A stretch of 64,000 bases of DNA from an uncultured Bacteroidales bacterium (GTDB lineage: Bacteria; Bacteroidota; Bacteroidia; Bacteroidales; F082), in assembly GCA_947166105.1 (NCBI GenBank), contig CAMVCZ010000002.1, positions 62,001 through 126,000 of the forward strand, written 5' to 3'. The notes beneath the pieces were generated by a model, which was not told the origin of the DNA, ran no database searches, and was given only the letters and a program-made list of their open reading frames with translations. Shown piece by piece: positions 15,617-26,800 of this stretch. The number at the start of each line of letters is the position of its first letter. Within the stretch, counting starts at the first letter, position 1. A program made the position numbers and the translations under genes.

Positions 15617-15924
15617 ATGAACTTGAGTTTTAGCAGCGAAAACATAATGTTGACACTTGGGAATAAGGTGACAATGCAAAAAAAAGTCTACAAAGGCATT
15701 TTTTTTCATTAAAAAATTCTCCATTTTCCGTGAAAAAATCGGTCGAAATATATTGCTTGTATCCCATAGTTTTTTTTGATTTATTTGTAATTAATTGATA
15801 ATCAATTAGTTTACACCCCCCCTCAATGGGCGAAAAACTGCTAATAAGCATACATTATTTTGGATTTTTTTTTCTACTTTTGCACGTTTTTTGCTATTAA
15901 ATTTTTTATTTATAAATAAGTTGA
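15617..15924. other. AT-rich intergenic leader upstream of giant operon
   Basis: This 308-bp region without a gene is AT-rich with several poly-A and poly-T runs and a C7 tract near 15815. No open frame with coding character was seen. It contains the probable promoter of the giant-protein operon at its downstream end. Confidence 0.6.
15875..15882 (+). promoter_or_regulatory. -7 box of giant-protein operon
   Basis: TACTTTTG matches TAnnTTTG and lies 42 nt before ATG 15925 (60 nt before ATG 15943). No well-spaced -33 TTTG is obvious. This is the only clear promoter seen before the three giant genes. Confidence 0.55.
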
Positions 15925-18900
15925 ATGAAAAACCTTATTGTTATGAAGAGAAATCATTTTGCAACGGATATTGGAATGAGATACGGCCTTGCGCTAATTG
16001 CCGCGCTTTTCCTCGCCCCGTTTTGGGCATTGGGACAAACAGATTATTCGGGAACGTATTGTATTGCCAGTGACTGGCAAACTCCCAATACTACTGATCG
16101 TAACTATGATGCCACTACATTGACCAATAACTATTATCTGTGCCCTACAGATGGGTGGATTTATTACAAGCCAGTTGATGATTGGTCTGCTGATGGTGTT
16201 AGATATCCCAATCCATTTCTTACGACATTTAAATGCAGGACATCTGACTATAATACTTATGGCGGCATTAACAATGCGAAGTGGATAATTACTAAACATG
16301 GTAATAAATACGCTTTCTATCATACAGGAACTGGAAAATATATGCTATTTAGTGGCCAAATTAATGGTTGTGGTGTCGACCGTATGCGTGTACACCTTGA
16401 AACTGTGACTGGCAATCTTCCCGACAATGCATTGTTTTCTATTACTGAGGATGGGAGAAGTGTTCTTATCAAACCTACTTCAGATCATTTGACTGTCAAT
16501 GGTGGAAATAAAAATGCCCTTACAGGTCAACCAGGTAAGACAGGTGGACCAACTGATTATGAGTACACAGCAGGTATTATTGGTATATACCGTAACAATG
16601 ATGACAATAAGTATTTCTATCTTGAAGACTACATCACCCGTCCGACCATCAGCTTGAATGTAAGCGGTCTGATAGAAATCACTGCACCTGAGGGGATCAT
16701 CCACTATACCACGGATGGCAGTGCTCCAGATGCAAACAGCACTGAATATACTGGGCCATTTGCCCTTCAAGAAGGTGAAAACTTGATTAAGGCAGTGACG
16801 ATTGTTAGCAATGAGTTGTCAAATGTTGCCAGCATAACCTTCTACAAAACGGCAACACCTACCATGACATTGATTTACGAAGGGGATGGAAAAGTGAGCC
16901 TGTCGTGCAGTACTGAAGGTGCGAACATCTACTACGAAATAGGAAATAGCAGTTCAATTCCCAATCCTACCGTCGGCAGTACGCCTTATGAAGGACTTAT
17001 TGAAAACGCAGCTGGCAAATACATCAAAGCTATTGCTGTGAAAGAAGACTGGATCAATTCTTATGTGTTAGAAACTGGCGTAATCGCATTTGCTTGTGCT
17101 ACGCCCGTCATCAGAAAGACCTCGCCCACAACATTCACTATCACGTGTGGCTTCCCAACCAGTGGTGCAAATATTCGTTATACTATGGGTGTCGACCCGG
17201 CTGACCCGACCCCCACATCAGGAAATCCATACAACGGACCTGTGTCTTTCCAAGCCCCACTCCCATTCACTGTCAAAGCTATCGCGTATGCCAACAATTA
17301 CGACAATTCGGCTGTTGCAACAAAGGTGCTGACAGATGATTTGCCTTTGGATGAGGATGGGTATTATATTATTGCTAGTCACGATGATTTTGAAAAGTTT
17401 GTGACGATGGTGAATGAAAGTGAAGACAATGCAAGCGCAAAATACAAAATAACAGATGATATAAATGTTTCTGGCGTTGATGTTATCGAGCTACATCCTT
17501 TCGCAGGCGAATTGAAATCCGTCACCAAGGCCGATGGCACATCCCCTGTGCTTAGCGGTCTTTCCCATGCCATTTTCAATACCATAGACGGAGGCGTGGT
17601 GAAGAACATCACACTTAAGAACGTCAACATCAGCAGTTCTGACGCTGCTGTAGGTGCTATTGCTGGCATCGCCAAAGGCTACAGCCGTATCTACAACTGT
17701 GGTATCCTGCCTAACAGTGCCGATTTCCCCGAGGGTACGCACCCCACCGTTTCCACCTCTGGTGTTTGCGCCGGTGGAATTGTGGGACGTTTGGAAGACG
17801 ATTCACGCGTCATCAATTGTTACAGTTACGCCGATGTCAGTGCCAGTACATACGCAGCGGGCATCGTGGGCCAGAACACCTTTGCCAGCACTGCTGATGT
17901 AACTGAGGGCAAGTACACCAAGCTTCGTACTGCTGTGGTCAACAATATGTTCTACGGCAACATCCTCGGTGGTGCCAACCAATACGGTGTTTATGGCGGC
18001 GAACTGATTACCAATGCCGCTGCCACGGGCATCAGCAGTTACAATTATTACAGATACGGTTCTACCTTCACCACCACGAGCAGCCCTTATGGTGTGGGTG
18101 AACCCACAGCTTACAACTGCTCCTTCCCAGCCGATGTGCGTTACCTTACGCAGGTTGAGTTTCACCGTAGCCTCCTCAACAGCAACCGTGAGCTTTGCGG
18201 CTGGTGGGTGGGTTCCGATGTGGCTCCCAATACCATGAGTACCACTGATGTGCAGGCTATCCCCAAGGATGCCTCTTTGATGTATAAATGGGTTGTTGAC
18301 CCCAACTTGGCTCCCTACCCGATATTGAAGCCTTTCGGCAAATACCCCTCCGTTGTCAATGGTAATACAGGCACGCCTTGGTTCGACCGCACCACTGCCA
18401 GCCCATACGAGGGCAAACAGTTAGGTACGCTGACTGTCATCGTCAAGTCGGGCGATCACTCCGTCGCCGCCGACGAAGAGCTTACCATTCCCATCACCGA
18501 CATGGACACCTTGCACTACGACTTTGGCTACCGCAAGGTGCAGCTGCCATACTTCAACACCGTCTTCGGCGACCCCGAAGGGGCTGACTGGACGGCCAAA
18601 TACGCTGGCAACTACACCGACTATGTGGTGACAGGGTGGAAAGTCACGAGCGTGAATTACACGGGATCTAACTCCTTTGAGGCTCACTGGGAACACGGTT
18701 ACAACTTCGCTGACCGCAAATGTACCGACAAGGACCTTTACGGCGTGTCGGGCCGCGTCTTCGCCCAGGGCGGTAACTACTATGTCCCCGATGGCGTTAC
18801 AGCCATTACCATCGAGGCCTATTGGGGCAAAGCCATCTATGTAAGAAACGCAGAAGCAAGCTACGACCGAGTCAACATCATCCTAGGTTCAAGTTCTGGC

Positions 18901-20853
18901 TCCAATAACTACTTCAACAACGGTTCTCATTTCGCCCCTGCTGGTATGAGAGGCAACAATGTCAACGGTGCTACTATCCAAACCGCCACGGCAATAGGCA
19001 GCATAAGAGGCGCGCTGACAGCAGCCAACATTGATGCGAAAAAGACCGTCTATGACTATGCCCTCGTGCTGGTGGGCAATGTACAGGAGTTGGTGGGGAA
19101 AAACGATGTCGTCCATGCCACCCAAAATACTCGCGGCTTTACCATTATGAGTGTGGACCTCGACTTCGACGAGGAGCCAGACTACTGCCTCGAATGGCAG
19201 CTCGGTTATAATATGGGGCGCCAAATAATTGCCCCCATTCGCTTTGATTTCCTCCCCGTCATTGAGTTGGGTATCGCAGGCAAACTGCATAATTCGACTA
19301 ATTTCTTTTCCCTCGGCTGTTATCGTTCCAAAGGGCATTTCGAGGTTACTGAAACGGCCTTTATCCGCTTCGGCCAGTTCGAGTTTGAACTTGGAGACCG
19401 TGACGAAGGTCCGGTCATTCTCAACGGAGGCATCTATGACCAGTACTGCCGTGGCCGTAATGGTGAAACCAATCAACATATCAATTACGTCATCCTTGGC
19501 GGACATGTTGTTATGCCTTCATTCACCCCAGGTGCTCACGTCAATGAAAATGCTTTGTACCAAACACGCCACTGTGCCGTCAATGCTCTTGGGGGTGACT
19601 TCAAATCTTTCTACCTTACTGGTGGTTTCAACGAGAGAATTGAACCCTACGAGGATAACCCCCATTGCTATATCGATGGCGGCCGTTTCGGTACCATCGC
19701 TGCAGCTTATAAAGAAGGTATTGCGGGCGATGTCACCTGGCGCATTAACCATGCCTTGATAGGCGAGTTTTATGGCGGTGGTGTGATGTCACAAAAAGAG
19801 GGTACTACATACAAGATAGTGAAAGGCAACATTAATGTGGTTATCGACAACAGCATCGTGGGCAAATACTGTGGTGGCCCCAAGTTCGGTGATATGGTGG
19901 AGGGCAAGACTGTCACCACCAGTGCCACTGGCACCACTTTCGGCCATTACTACGGTGCCGGTAATGGTGGTACCAACTACGTGCAGTATGCCAGCACTGA
20001 TGTCACAGGTGCTCCACTCAGTACCAATACTTGGAATACTACCGTCAACAGCAATTACCACCCTGGCCAATACCGCAATACGGATCAAGGCTACGAAGCC
20101 GACTATGACTTTGAGGTAATCAACTATTCTTCAGGTGACCAACCGGGTAAGGTGGTCAGCCGAAGCTACTACTACTCGGCTCAGTTCGCCACTACCAACA
20201 CAGGTGATGTTACCAGCACTTTGACGGACTGCACCGTCAAAAACAATTTCTACGGTGCCGGCTTCCTTGGTGGTGTCACAGGCAGCGTAACCTCTACCCT
20301 TACCGATACCCACGTCATGGGTTCTGTCTACGGCGCGGGCTACTCGGCCGCATCGGGCACGGTTACCATCCAAAATAAGGATAAGGTACCTCCTGTTGCC
20401 AATGTTTATACAGGTATGATTACCTACAATCCTGGCGGCAACTCCACCACCTATACATGGACCCACTCAATAGGTTCAACCAGTTCGCCTATCACTGGCA
20501 ACCAATTTTACACCGAAGTTCCCCTTGACAACCTCGGTGCAGTTCTTGGCAACGTCACCCTCACCATCAAGGGTCAAAGTGTTGTGGGTACTGAGGGCGA
20601 CACCACTACTGGCAATGTCTTCGGCGGTGGTGAACAAAGTGCTGTCATACCATCTCTTGATGATAGCGGCAATCCAGTTGAAAACACAGGCAACACCACA
20701 GTCATCCTACAAGGCGGTACCAAGGTCCTCGGCAACATCTATGGTGGCGGCAACATGGGAGTGGTTGGTGGCAACACCAAAGTAGTAGTGAATGGTCAAA
20801 GCAACAACAACGGACAAGGCACAGGTTCAGGCAACAATCCAAATAATGATTGA
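15925..20853 (+). CDS. Giant secreted protein 1 (1642 aa): chitobiase-C-like domains, GLUG-like region, YGGG repeats
   Basis: First of three consecutive giant exported proteins. The signal segment (GLALIAALFLAPFWALG) begins after ATG 15943, so either 15925 or 15943 may be the start. Residues about 240-480 contain tandem Ig-like segments of the chitobiase C-terminal type (HYTTDGSAPDANSTEYTGPF, GANIRYTMGVDPADPTP). Residues about 500-700 resemble GLUG-type repeats (VGAIAGIAKGYSRIYNCG, GGIVGRLEDDSRVINCYSYA). A long beta-rich region follows, then Gly-rich repeats (EFYGGGVMSQ, YYGAGNGG) ending in two V-[YF]-GGG repeats. The C-terminus is a polar SNNNGQGTGSGNN tail without a T9SS domain. It may act as a surface adhesin or structural protein with its two neighbours. 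The function is unknown. Confidence 0.85.
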   Translation: MKNLIVMKRNHFATDIGMRYGLALIAALFLAPFWALGQTDYSGTYCIASDWQTPNTTDRNYDATTLTNNYYLCPTDGWIYYKPVDDWSADGVRYPNPFLTTFKCRTSDYNTYGGINNAKWIITKHGNKYAFYHTGTGKYMLFSGQINGCGVDRMRVHLETVTGNLPDNALFSITEDGRSVLIKPTSDHLTVNGGNKNALTGQPGKTGGPTDYEYTAGIIGIYRNNDDNKYFYLEDYITRPTISLNVSGLIEITAPEGIIHYTTDGSAPDANSTEYTGPFALQEGENLIKAVTIVSNELSNVASITFYKTATPTMTLIYEGDGKVSLSCSTEGANIYYEIGNSSSIPNPTVGSTPYEGLIENAAGKYIKAIAVKEDWINSYVLETGVIAFACATPVIRKTSPTTFTITCGFPTSGANIRYTMGVDPADPTPTSGNPYNGPVSFQAPLPFTVKAIAYANNYDNSAVATKVLTDDLPLDEDGYYIIASHDDFEKFVTMVNESEDNASAKYKITDDINVSGVDVIELHPFAGELKSVTKADGTSPVLSGLSHAIFNTIDGGVVKNITLKNVNISSSDAAVGAIAGIAKGYSRIYNCGILPNSADFPEGTHPTVSTSGVCAGGIVGRLEDDSRVINCYSYADVSASTYAAGIVGQNTFASTADVTEGKYTKLRTAVVNNMFYGNILGGANQYGVYGGELITNAAATGISSYNYYRYGSTFTTTSSPYGVGEPTAYNCSFPADVRYLTQVEFHRSLLNSNRELCGWWVGSDVAPNTMSTTDVQAIPKDASLMYKWVVDPNLAPYPILKPFGKYPSVVNGNTGTPWFDRTTASPYEGKQLGTLTVIVKSGDHSVAADEELTIPITDMDTLHYDFGYRKVQLPYFNTVFGDPEGADWTAKYAGNYTDYVVTGWKVTSVNYTGSNSFEAHWEHGYNFADRKCTDKDLYGVSGRVFAQGGNYYVPDGVTAITIEAYWGKAIYVRNAEASYDRVNIILGSSSGSNNYFNNGSHFAPAGMRGNNVNGATIQTATAIGSIRGALTAANIDAKKTVYDYALVLVGNVQELVGKNDVVHATQNTRGFTIMSVDLDFDEEPDYCLEWQLGYNMGRQIIAPIRFDFLPVIELGIAGKLHNSTNFFSLGCYRSKGHFEVTETAFIRFGQFEFELGDRDEGPVILNGGIYDQYCRGRNGETNQHINYVILGGHVVMPSFTPGAHVNENALYQTRHCAVNALGGDFKSFYLTGGFNERIEPYEDNPHCYIDGGRFGTIAAAYKEGIAGDVTWRINHALIGEFYGGGVMSQKEGTTYKIVKGNINVVIDNSIVGKYCGGPKFGDMVEGKTVTTSATGTTFGHYYGAGNGGTNYVQYASTDVTGAPLSTNTWNTTVNSNYHPGQYRNTDQGYEADYDFEVINYSSGDQPGKVVSRSYYYSAQFATTNTGDVTSTLTDCTVKNNFYGAGFLGGVTGSVTSTLTDTHVMGSVYGAGYSAASGTVTIQNKDKVPPVANVYTGMITYNPGGNSTTYTWTHSIGSTSSPITGNQFYTEVPLDNLGAVLGNVTLTIKGQSVVGTEGDTTTGNVFGGGEQSAVIPSLDDSGNPVENTGNTTVILQGGTKVLGNIYGGGNMGVVGGNTKVVVNGQSNNNGQGTGSGNNPNND

Positions 20854-20869
20854 GGAAGGAGAATAAGCA

Positions 20870-23800
20870 ATGAAGAAATCAGAAATGAAAATGAACTGCA
20901 ATACTATGAAAATGGCACGGCGACTGACGGCAAACTGTCTGTTGCTGTTGGCTTTTGCGATGAATGGCTTGGCGCAGGACGACCCTCAGTATGTCATCAA
21001 GCGTACCGTCGGTAGAGATGACCATTATTTGGCACACGTGAAAATGGAAGCTACGATGCCCGACCATTCGGGTAACGACTCAACCTATTGGTATTGGGTG
21101 TTGAGGGATGTCAGCGTTTTCCATCCCGATAGTTGCCTTTGGCGTTCAGGCCCCAATGTCGAGCACAACTACTATTTCATCGACCACTTGGGGAAATACC
21201 GTTACCTCACTGCTCCGCTGCAATTGAACGGTGCGCTGTCGCTGTCGTCGCACCCGGGAACGGCCCTCAACAATACCACCGACAACTATTATTTCTATGA
21301 CTGGGACCAGGGCATAGCGCGAGGCAAAAAGCATAATGTCGCTTCAATGGCAGACTGCGATCCCAATTACCATGTCCCTGACTCTATAGGGCAATGCTGG
21401 GAAGTTGTTTGGTTGACCTGTCAAAGCGGTTGGAAGATGTCGTCGCAATATAGTTATAATCCTGATCCGGCGTATATTACGAACCCCGCCCCATACCGCT
21501 ATGTGACTGTCACTCCGCATGATGAGGAAATCTCCGAGGAGGCGGGTGGCATCACCGACCTCGTCATTGGTGATTTCTCCTTGGAATACAATAATAGCCA
21601 AACGATTAGTATCGGCACGGTAAGCAACTATACCTATAACCTTACGCCCGCCTACACCATCTATGATATTGAGGCCGTCAACAAGCCGCCATATTATGTT
21701 TATTCCCAGGAACTGCACTATTTCTATGACAACACAGACCATTACCCCAACGGTGCGGCCCCTAGCTCCAGCTCCCACACGGGCACCGTGAGCGGATACG
21801 AGTGGAGCCTCTCGGGCGAGGGTGCAGGTTATCTCGAATTGAGAGACGGGCACACGGCCTCGCCGACCATCGCCTGTGTGCTGGAAAACACCACGACGAG
21901 CCATAAATATGCCACGTTGACCCTGACGGTCACCTATGTGGAAGAAGGCTACGAACCGGTCACGCAGACCTCTACAGCCACCATCACGGTGCTGGCGCAG
22001 TGCCAGAACCCCCTTCAGGCCTCGGCGCCGGTGATTACCTACGAGGATGTCACCGTGTCGTGGGTTCCTACAGCCACTAAATATAAGGTGTATTGGAAAA
22101 AGCATAGCGAGTCGGCATGGAACAACTCCCACGAGGTGGAGGGTGCCACTTCCTACGCCATCATCGGTTTGGAATACGGCACGGAATACGATTATACGGT
22201 CACGGCCTACTGCGGCAGTGATTATCTGCCCATCCCTGATGCAGTGAGCGGCTTGATTTTTAGTTTCACCACCAAGAGCCAACCCAATGGCCTGATTTAC
22301 GGCGCGGTGTTTGGTGGCGGCCGCATGGCCGACGTGGGCGGCAAGACCGAGGTGGTCATCATCAACTGCGACAGCATCGGCGCGGTGTATGGCGGCAACG
22401 ACATCGCCGGCGCGGTGCATGGTGTCGACGGCTCCACCATCGCTTTGGGTGTCAACAGCGGCGATGATTACGATTCCTACGGCACCACCAGTAGCAGCAT
22501 CGGTGTCAAGGTCGGCTCGGTGTATGGCGGCGGCAACGGTTACTATGCCTACAACGGCACTTCGTTCGTGGCAGCCACAAACGAATACAAGTCGCAGGCG
22601 GTGGCTCCCGGTGCCAGCGTGAACGCCATGACGCCCTCGCACCAAGTGGGCGACCCCGTGTGGACCAACGAGGGCACGGAAGACAAAACCTTGTATTTCC
22701 CCTCTATCATCAAGACAACCATCAACGTGGCTGCCAATGACCATGTGAAAGTCGACTCCCTCTTCGGCGGTGCCAAGAACGCCTTCGTGACCCATATTGA
22801 AGATTATGACGAGGACGACAATCCTGTCTATGCCACTAATGGCTCCACCATCATCATCAAGGGCGGAACCCTCTTCGCCGTGTTTGGCGGCAACAACTTC
22901 GGCGGCACGCAGGGCGACGGCAAGCATCATATTGAAGTCCGGGGAACCAAGGTCAGTACCGACGTTGAAGGCTATGGCACCAACTTCGGCATTGGCTACC
23001 TGTTTGGCGGCGGCAACAAGGTGTATGGCTCCACGACGGAGATTTCCATCACCGGCGGGCGGTGCGACACCGTCTTTGCGGGCGGCAACGCGGCCAGCGT
23101 GTATGCGGCCAACCTGACCGTCAACTGCGCTCCTGGGGATCATGCCTCCAGCGGCGCATACGGCAAGATCTTCTCCAATGCCATCAGCGGCTATTCGGAA
23201 GAGGATGGGATTACCGTCAATAGCGGCTACGCCTGGGACGGCACGGGTATCTATAATGTGCGTGCCCTCTTCGGCGGCAACAACCAAGCCGCCATGGCCA
23301 GTGTGCCCAGCATCTTCCTCACTTCGGGCAGCATTGGCACTGTGTATGGCGGCGGTAACGCTGGCGACATGATAGGCGATAATGACGGCGTGATCACTTT
23401 TCCCGATGTTGAGGAAATCAACGATTATACTTTCAAATATGGCACCTATGTGGAGCTGAACAGTCCCACAATATTGGTGGATTATCTTTACGGCGGCTGC
23501 CAGATGAGCAATGTGGGCTATAGTACATGGGTTAAACTCCAAAACGGACATGTGGGCACGGTTTACGGCGGCTGTAATGTCAGCGGCGATGTGGGCAGCA
23601 CTCGCGTGGATTTGGAAGCGACGCAGTTTGATCCGCCCGGATCGACCAATCCAAATGAAGATTACCAAGAGGTCTATGGCGCCACCTACGTTGAGGCCTC
23701 GGGCGGCACGGTCTACAAGAACCTCTTTGCCGGCAGCAACGGCTACTACCACTGCAAAGACAGTTATGGCATCACTTACATTGAAGGCATCAACTACGCT

Positions 23801-26800
23801 CCCGGACATAACTATGTCGGCATGGACGTTCCTACCCACAATGAAACGCATGTGATTGTAAGCGGGACGGTATTGGTGAAAGGCAATGTGTATGCCGGCG
23901 GCAACTTGGCCTGCGTCGGTTTCGACCAGAAATTCATAGACCATAGCCCGTATTCCTATCCTTCGCTCGTTGGTTTGGCCTCGGTGCGTATGAGTGGCGG
24001 CACGGTCGACGGCAATGTGTTTGGCGGCGGCAACATGGCCTCCATCTATGGTAGCAACGAGGTGAGAGTGTGGGGCGGCAGCATCGGCGAGGCCACAGGC
24101 GGTGCCCTCTATGGCGGCAACGACCGCTCGGGCAAGGCTGGACAAATCTCGAACCGTGTCTTGCCAAGTTTCTATCAAATGGCTTCCGATGGTCTTACTT
24201 CCTTGCAAGATCCCAAAGTGTGTACCTATGTCGGCGTTTCGGGCACGCCCAACATCCATACCGTCTATGGCGGCGGCAACGGACTCTATGCGTATTTCAC
24301 CAACTTTGACGATGCTTCTGCCTACACAGGCCCATTGGAGCCGGTGGTGACTTGCGTTGAGGGCGACTTACCCATACAGAAAGACATTTTTGTCGACATC
24401 GGCATCAACGGCGGGGACGAAGGAGGCTATGTCGCCAATGTCTATGGCGGTGGCAACGGTGTCAGCGTGGAAGGTTTCATCAAAGTGTTTGTCAATGTGC
24501 AAAACGGGGGAGAGGATACCCGCAATCACGTGGGAACCCTGTTTGGCGGCAACAACGAAGGCGAGTTGTACACCACCTTGCCTGACATCATCCTGTTGCA
24601 TGGAAATGTGGGCACCATTTATGGTGGCTGCAACAAGGGTGCCATGACGGGCGATTTGACCTTTGGAACTTACGAAAATCTTGGCAGCTGCGTTTATCTG
24701 CGTGGTGAATATACGGCTGGGGGTACTACGGTTCAAACTACCGGCCGCGTGACTGAAGCCGTTTACGGCGGATGCCGCATGAACGGCGTGACCAACAATA
24801 CCTTGGTGCTCGTCGAAGGTGGCAATCATACGGCAACCTTCTATGGTGGCAGCGATATCAGCGGCAATGTGGGCGACACTACGCGCGTGGTCGTCAAGGG
24901 TGGCACCGTAGGCACGGTGTATGGTGGCGGCAACGGCAACTATTATTATTCTGGCAACAATGTTTACGATGCAAATGATCACAGCTTGTTGATTGCTGAA
25001 GGCACGGCAGAGCATCCTATTCAGCCTCCCTATTGCAACTACACTCATGTTGAAGCAAAGGGCGGCACTTGCACAAACAACGTCTTTGGCGGCGGCTACG
25101 CTGGCGAGTGTGGCGAAACCCGTTTGTTGCTTGACGGCGGCACGGTGACTGGCAGTGTGTATGGCGGTGGCAATCAGGCTGGCGTGACCATAGTTGATAT
25201 GAATCCCGATCCGGAAGTGACCGAGAACACTACAGGCAACAGCACCATCGTGATGAACGGCGGCTCGGTAGGCACTGGCGTCTTTGGTGGTTGCAATGCC
25301 GAAGGTGCCATCGGACATAATGTGCAAATCACCTTTAATGGGGGCATCGTAGGCAGCGAAGAAAACCCAGCCGATATACATGGTGGCGGCTACGGTGCTT
25401 CTACCACCGTGGAAGGCGATGTCAACATTACTTTTGGCAGCCTTGCGTCTGGTGACGTGGCCAACGAATACCCGAAACTCTTTGGCGACCTTTACGGCGG
25501 CTCGGCTTTGGGCAGCGTGAATACTGACGCTTCCAACAATACCACCATCCACATCGACAACGGCACCGTCCAGGGCGACGTATATGGCGGCGGCTTGGGC
25601 TATAAGGATGCGAATAATCCTGCAAATGATGTGGCAGCCATGGTGTATGGCGAGGTGCATGTCTATGTTGGCGGCGTCAATGACGATGGCAGCTATTTTG
25701 GCAAAGCCTCTTTCATCGACTGCTCCATTTATGGCAGCAACAACCTCAACGGTTCGCCGCAAACCGACGTGTATGTGGATGTCTATCAAACGGCACACAC
25801 TCCTAAGGACGTGTATACCTACACTGGCGAAGACAGAACATACGCCATCTATCAGGTGTTTGGCGGCGGCAATCAGGCCGACTATGCCCCTGAAGGCGGT
25901 ATTGAAACCTCGGAAAAAGTGACCCATGTCTTCATCCACGGCTGCGAAAACACCGTCGAAGAGGTGTTTGGCGGAAGCAATGCTGCCGACGCGAACAGCG
26001 TACACACCGTTGTGGATGGCGGGCGTTTCAACTTCATCTTCGGCGGCGGCAATGGCATCCTTGGAGAGGCCAATGTGGGGCATGAAGGAATAGTGGGTGA
26101 CGACGAAGAGCCTTTGCAGCACACCTTCAGCCGTGTCAACGGAGGCCATGTCGGTTACTATTTCGGTGCTTCCAACCGTTTGGGTAACTGTGTGGACATC
26201 AGAGCCGGCACCGATCCGGGCGGATCATGTGGCGAATTGATTACCGACTACCTCTTCAACGGAGGAAATCAAGCAGACGAGTTTGGCGATTTGGTGCTCG
26301 ATCTCAGTTGCTCCGACCAAAAGACCTATCTTTCCGCTTACGGCGGATGCCGTTTGGGCACCGTCTATGGCACCATCACCATCAACATTACGGGTGGCAT
26401 CATTGGCAATCTCTTTGGTGGTTGCCAAGGTGCTGGGGACTATGCAGCCAACGTGAAGAGGTTCCCCACCGCTGCTGAAATTGAGGCCAATCCCGGTGAT
26501 TATTCGGAACGCTTGAAGAATTACTTGGCCGAACATAATGATTTGTATGGCACTGGCGGCACGATTACCGTCAATGTGTATGGTGGCGCCATTGGCAATG
26601 TTTTTGGCGGCTGCGACATCAACGGCAATGTGGATGGCAAGATTACCGTCAATGTGGAGAGCATTGACAATGATTGCGGCCTCTTCGTTGGCAATGTGTA
26701 CGGTGCCAGCAACCAAACCAAATACGAGCCTGAAAACCCCAACGGCATCTCACCAGAAGTGAACATCATCAAAGCCGTCATCGGAGGCGGTTTCGACTTT

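Noticed and set aside
15943..17500. Horizontally acquired island suggested by the more AT-rich start of giant gene 1
   Set aside because: The change in composition is gradual within one gene and matches a non-repetitive domain with fewer Gly/Ala codons. No integrase, tRNA or insertion-sequence boundary is visible.
21344..24259. Long antisense open frame (971 codons) opposite giant protein 2, and a similar 593-codon frame at 24368-26149
   Set aside because: Both lie opposite the repeat arrays, where the recurring GGC/ACC codon pattern suppresses stops on the other strand. The translations are low in aromatic residues, and the sense frame has a signal peptide and coherent repeats.
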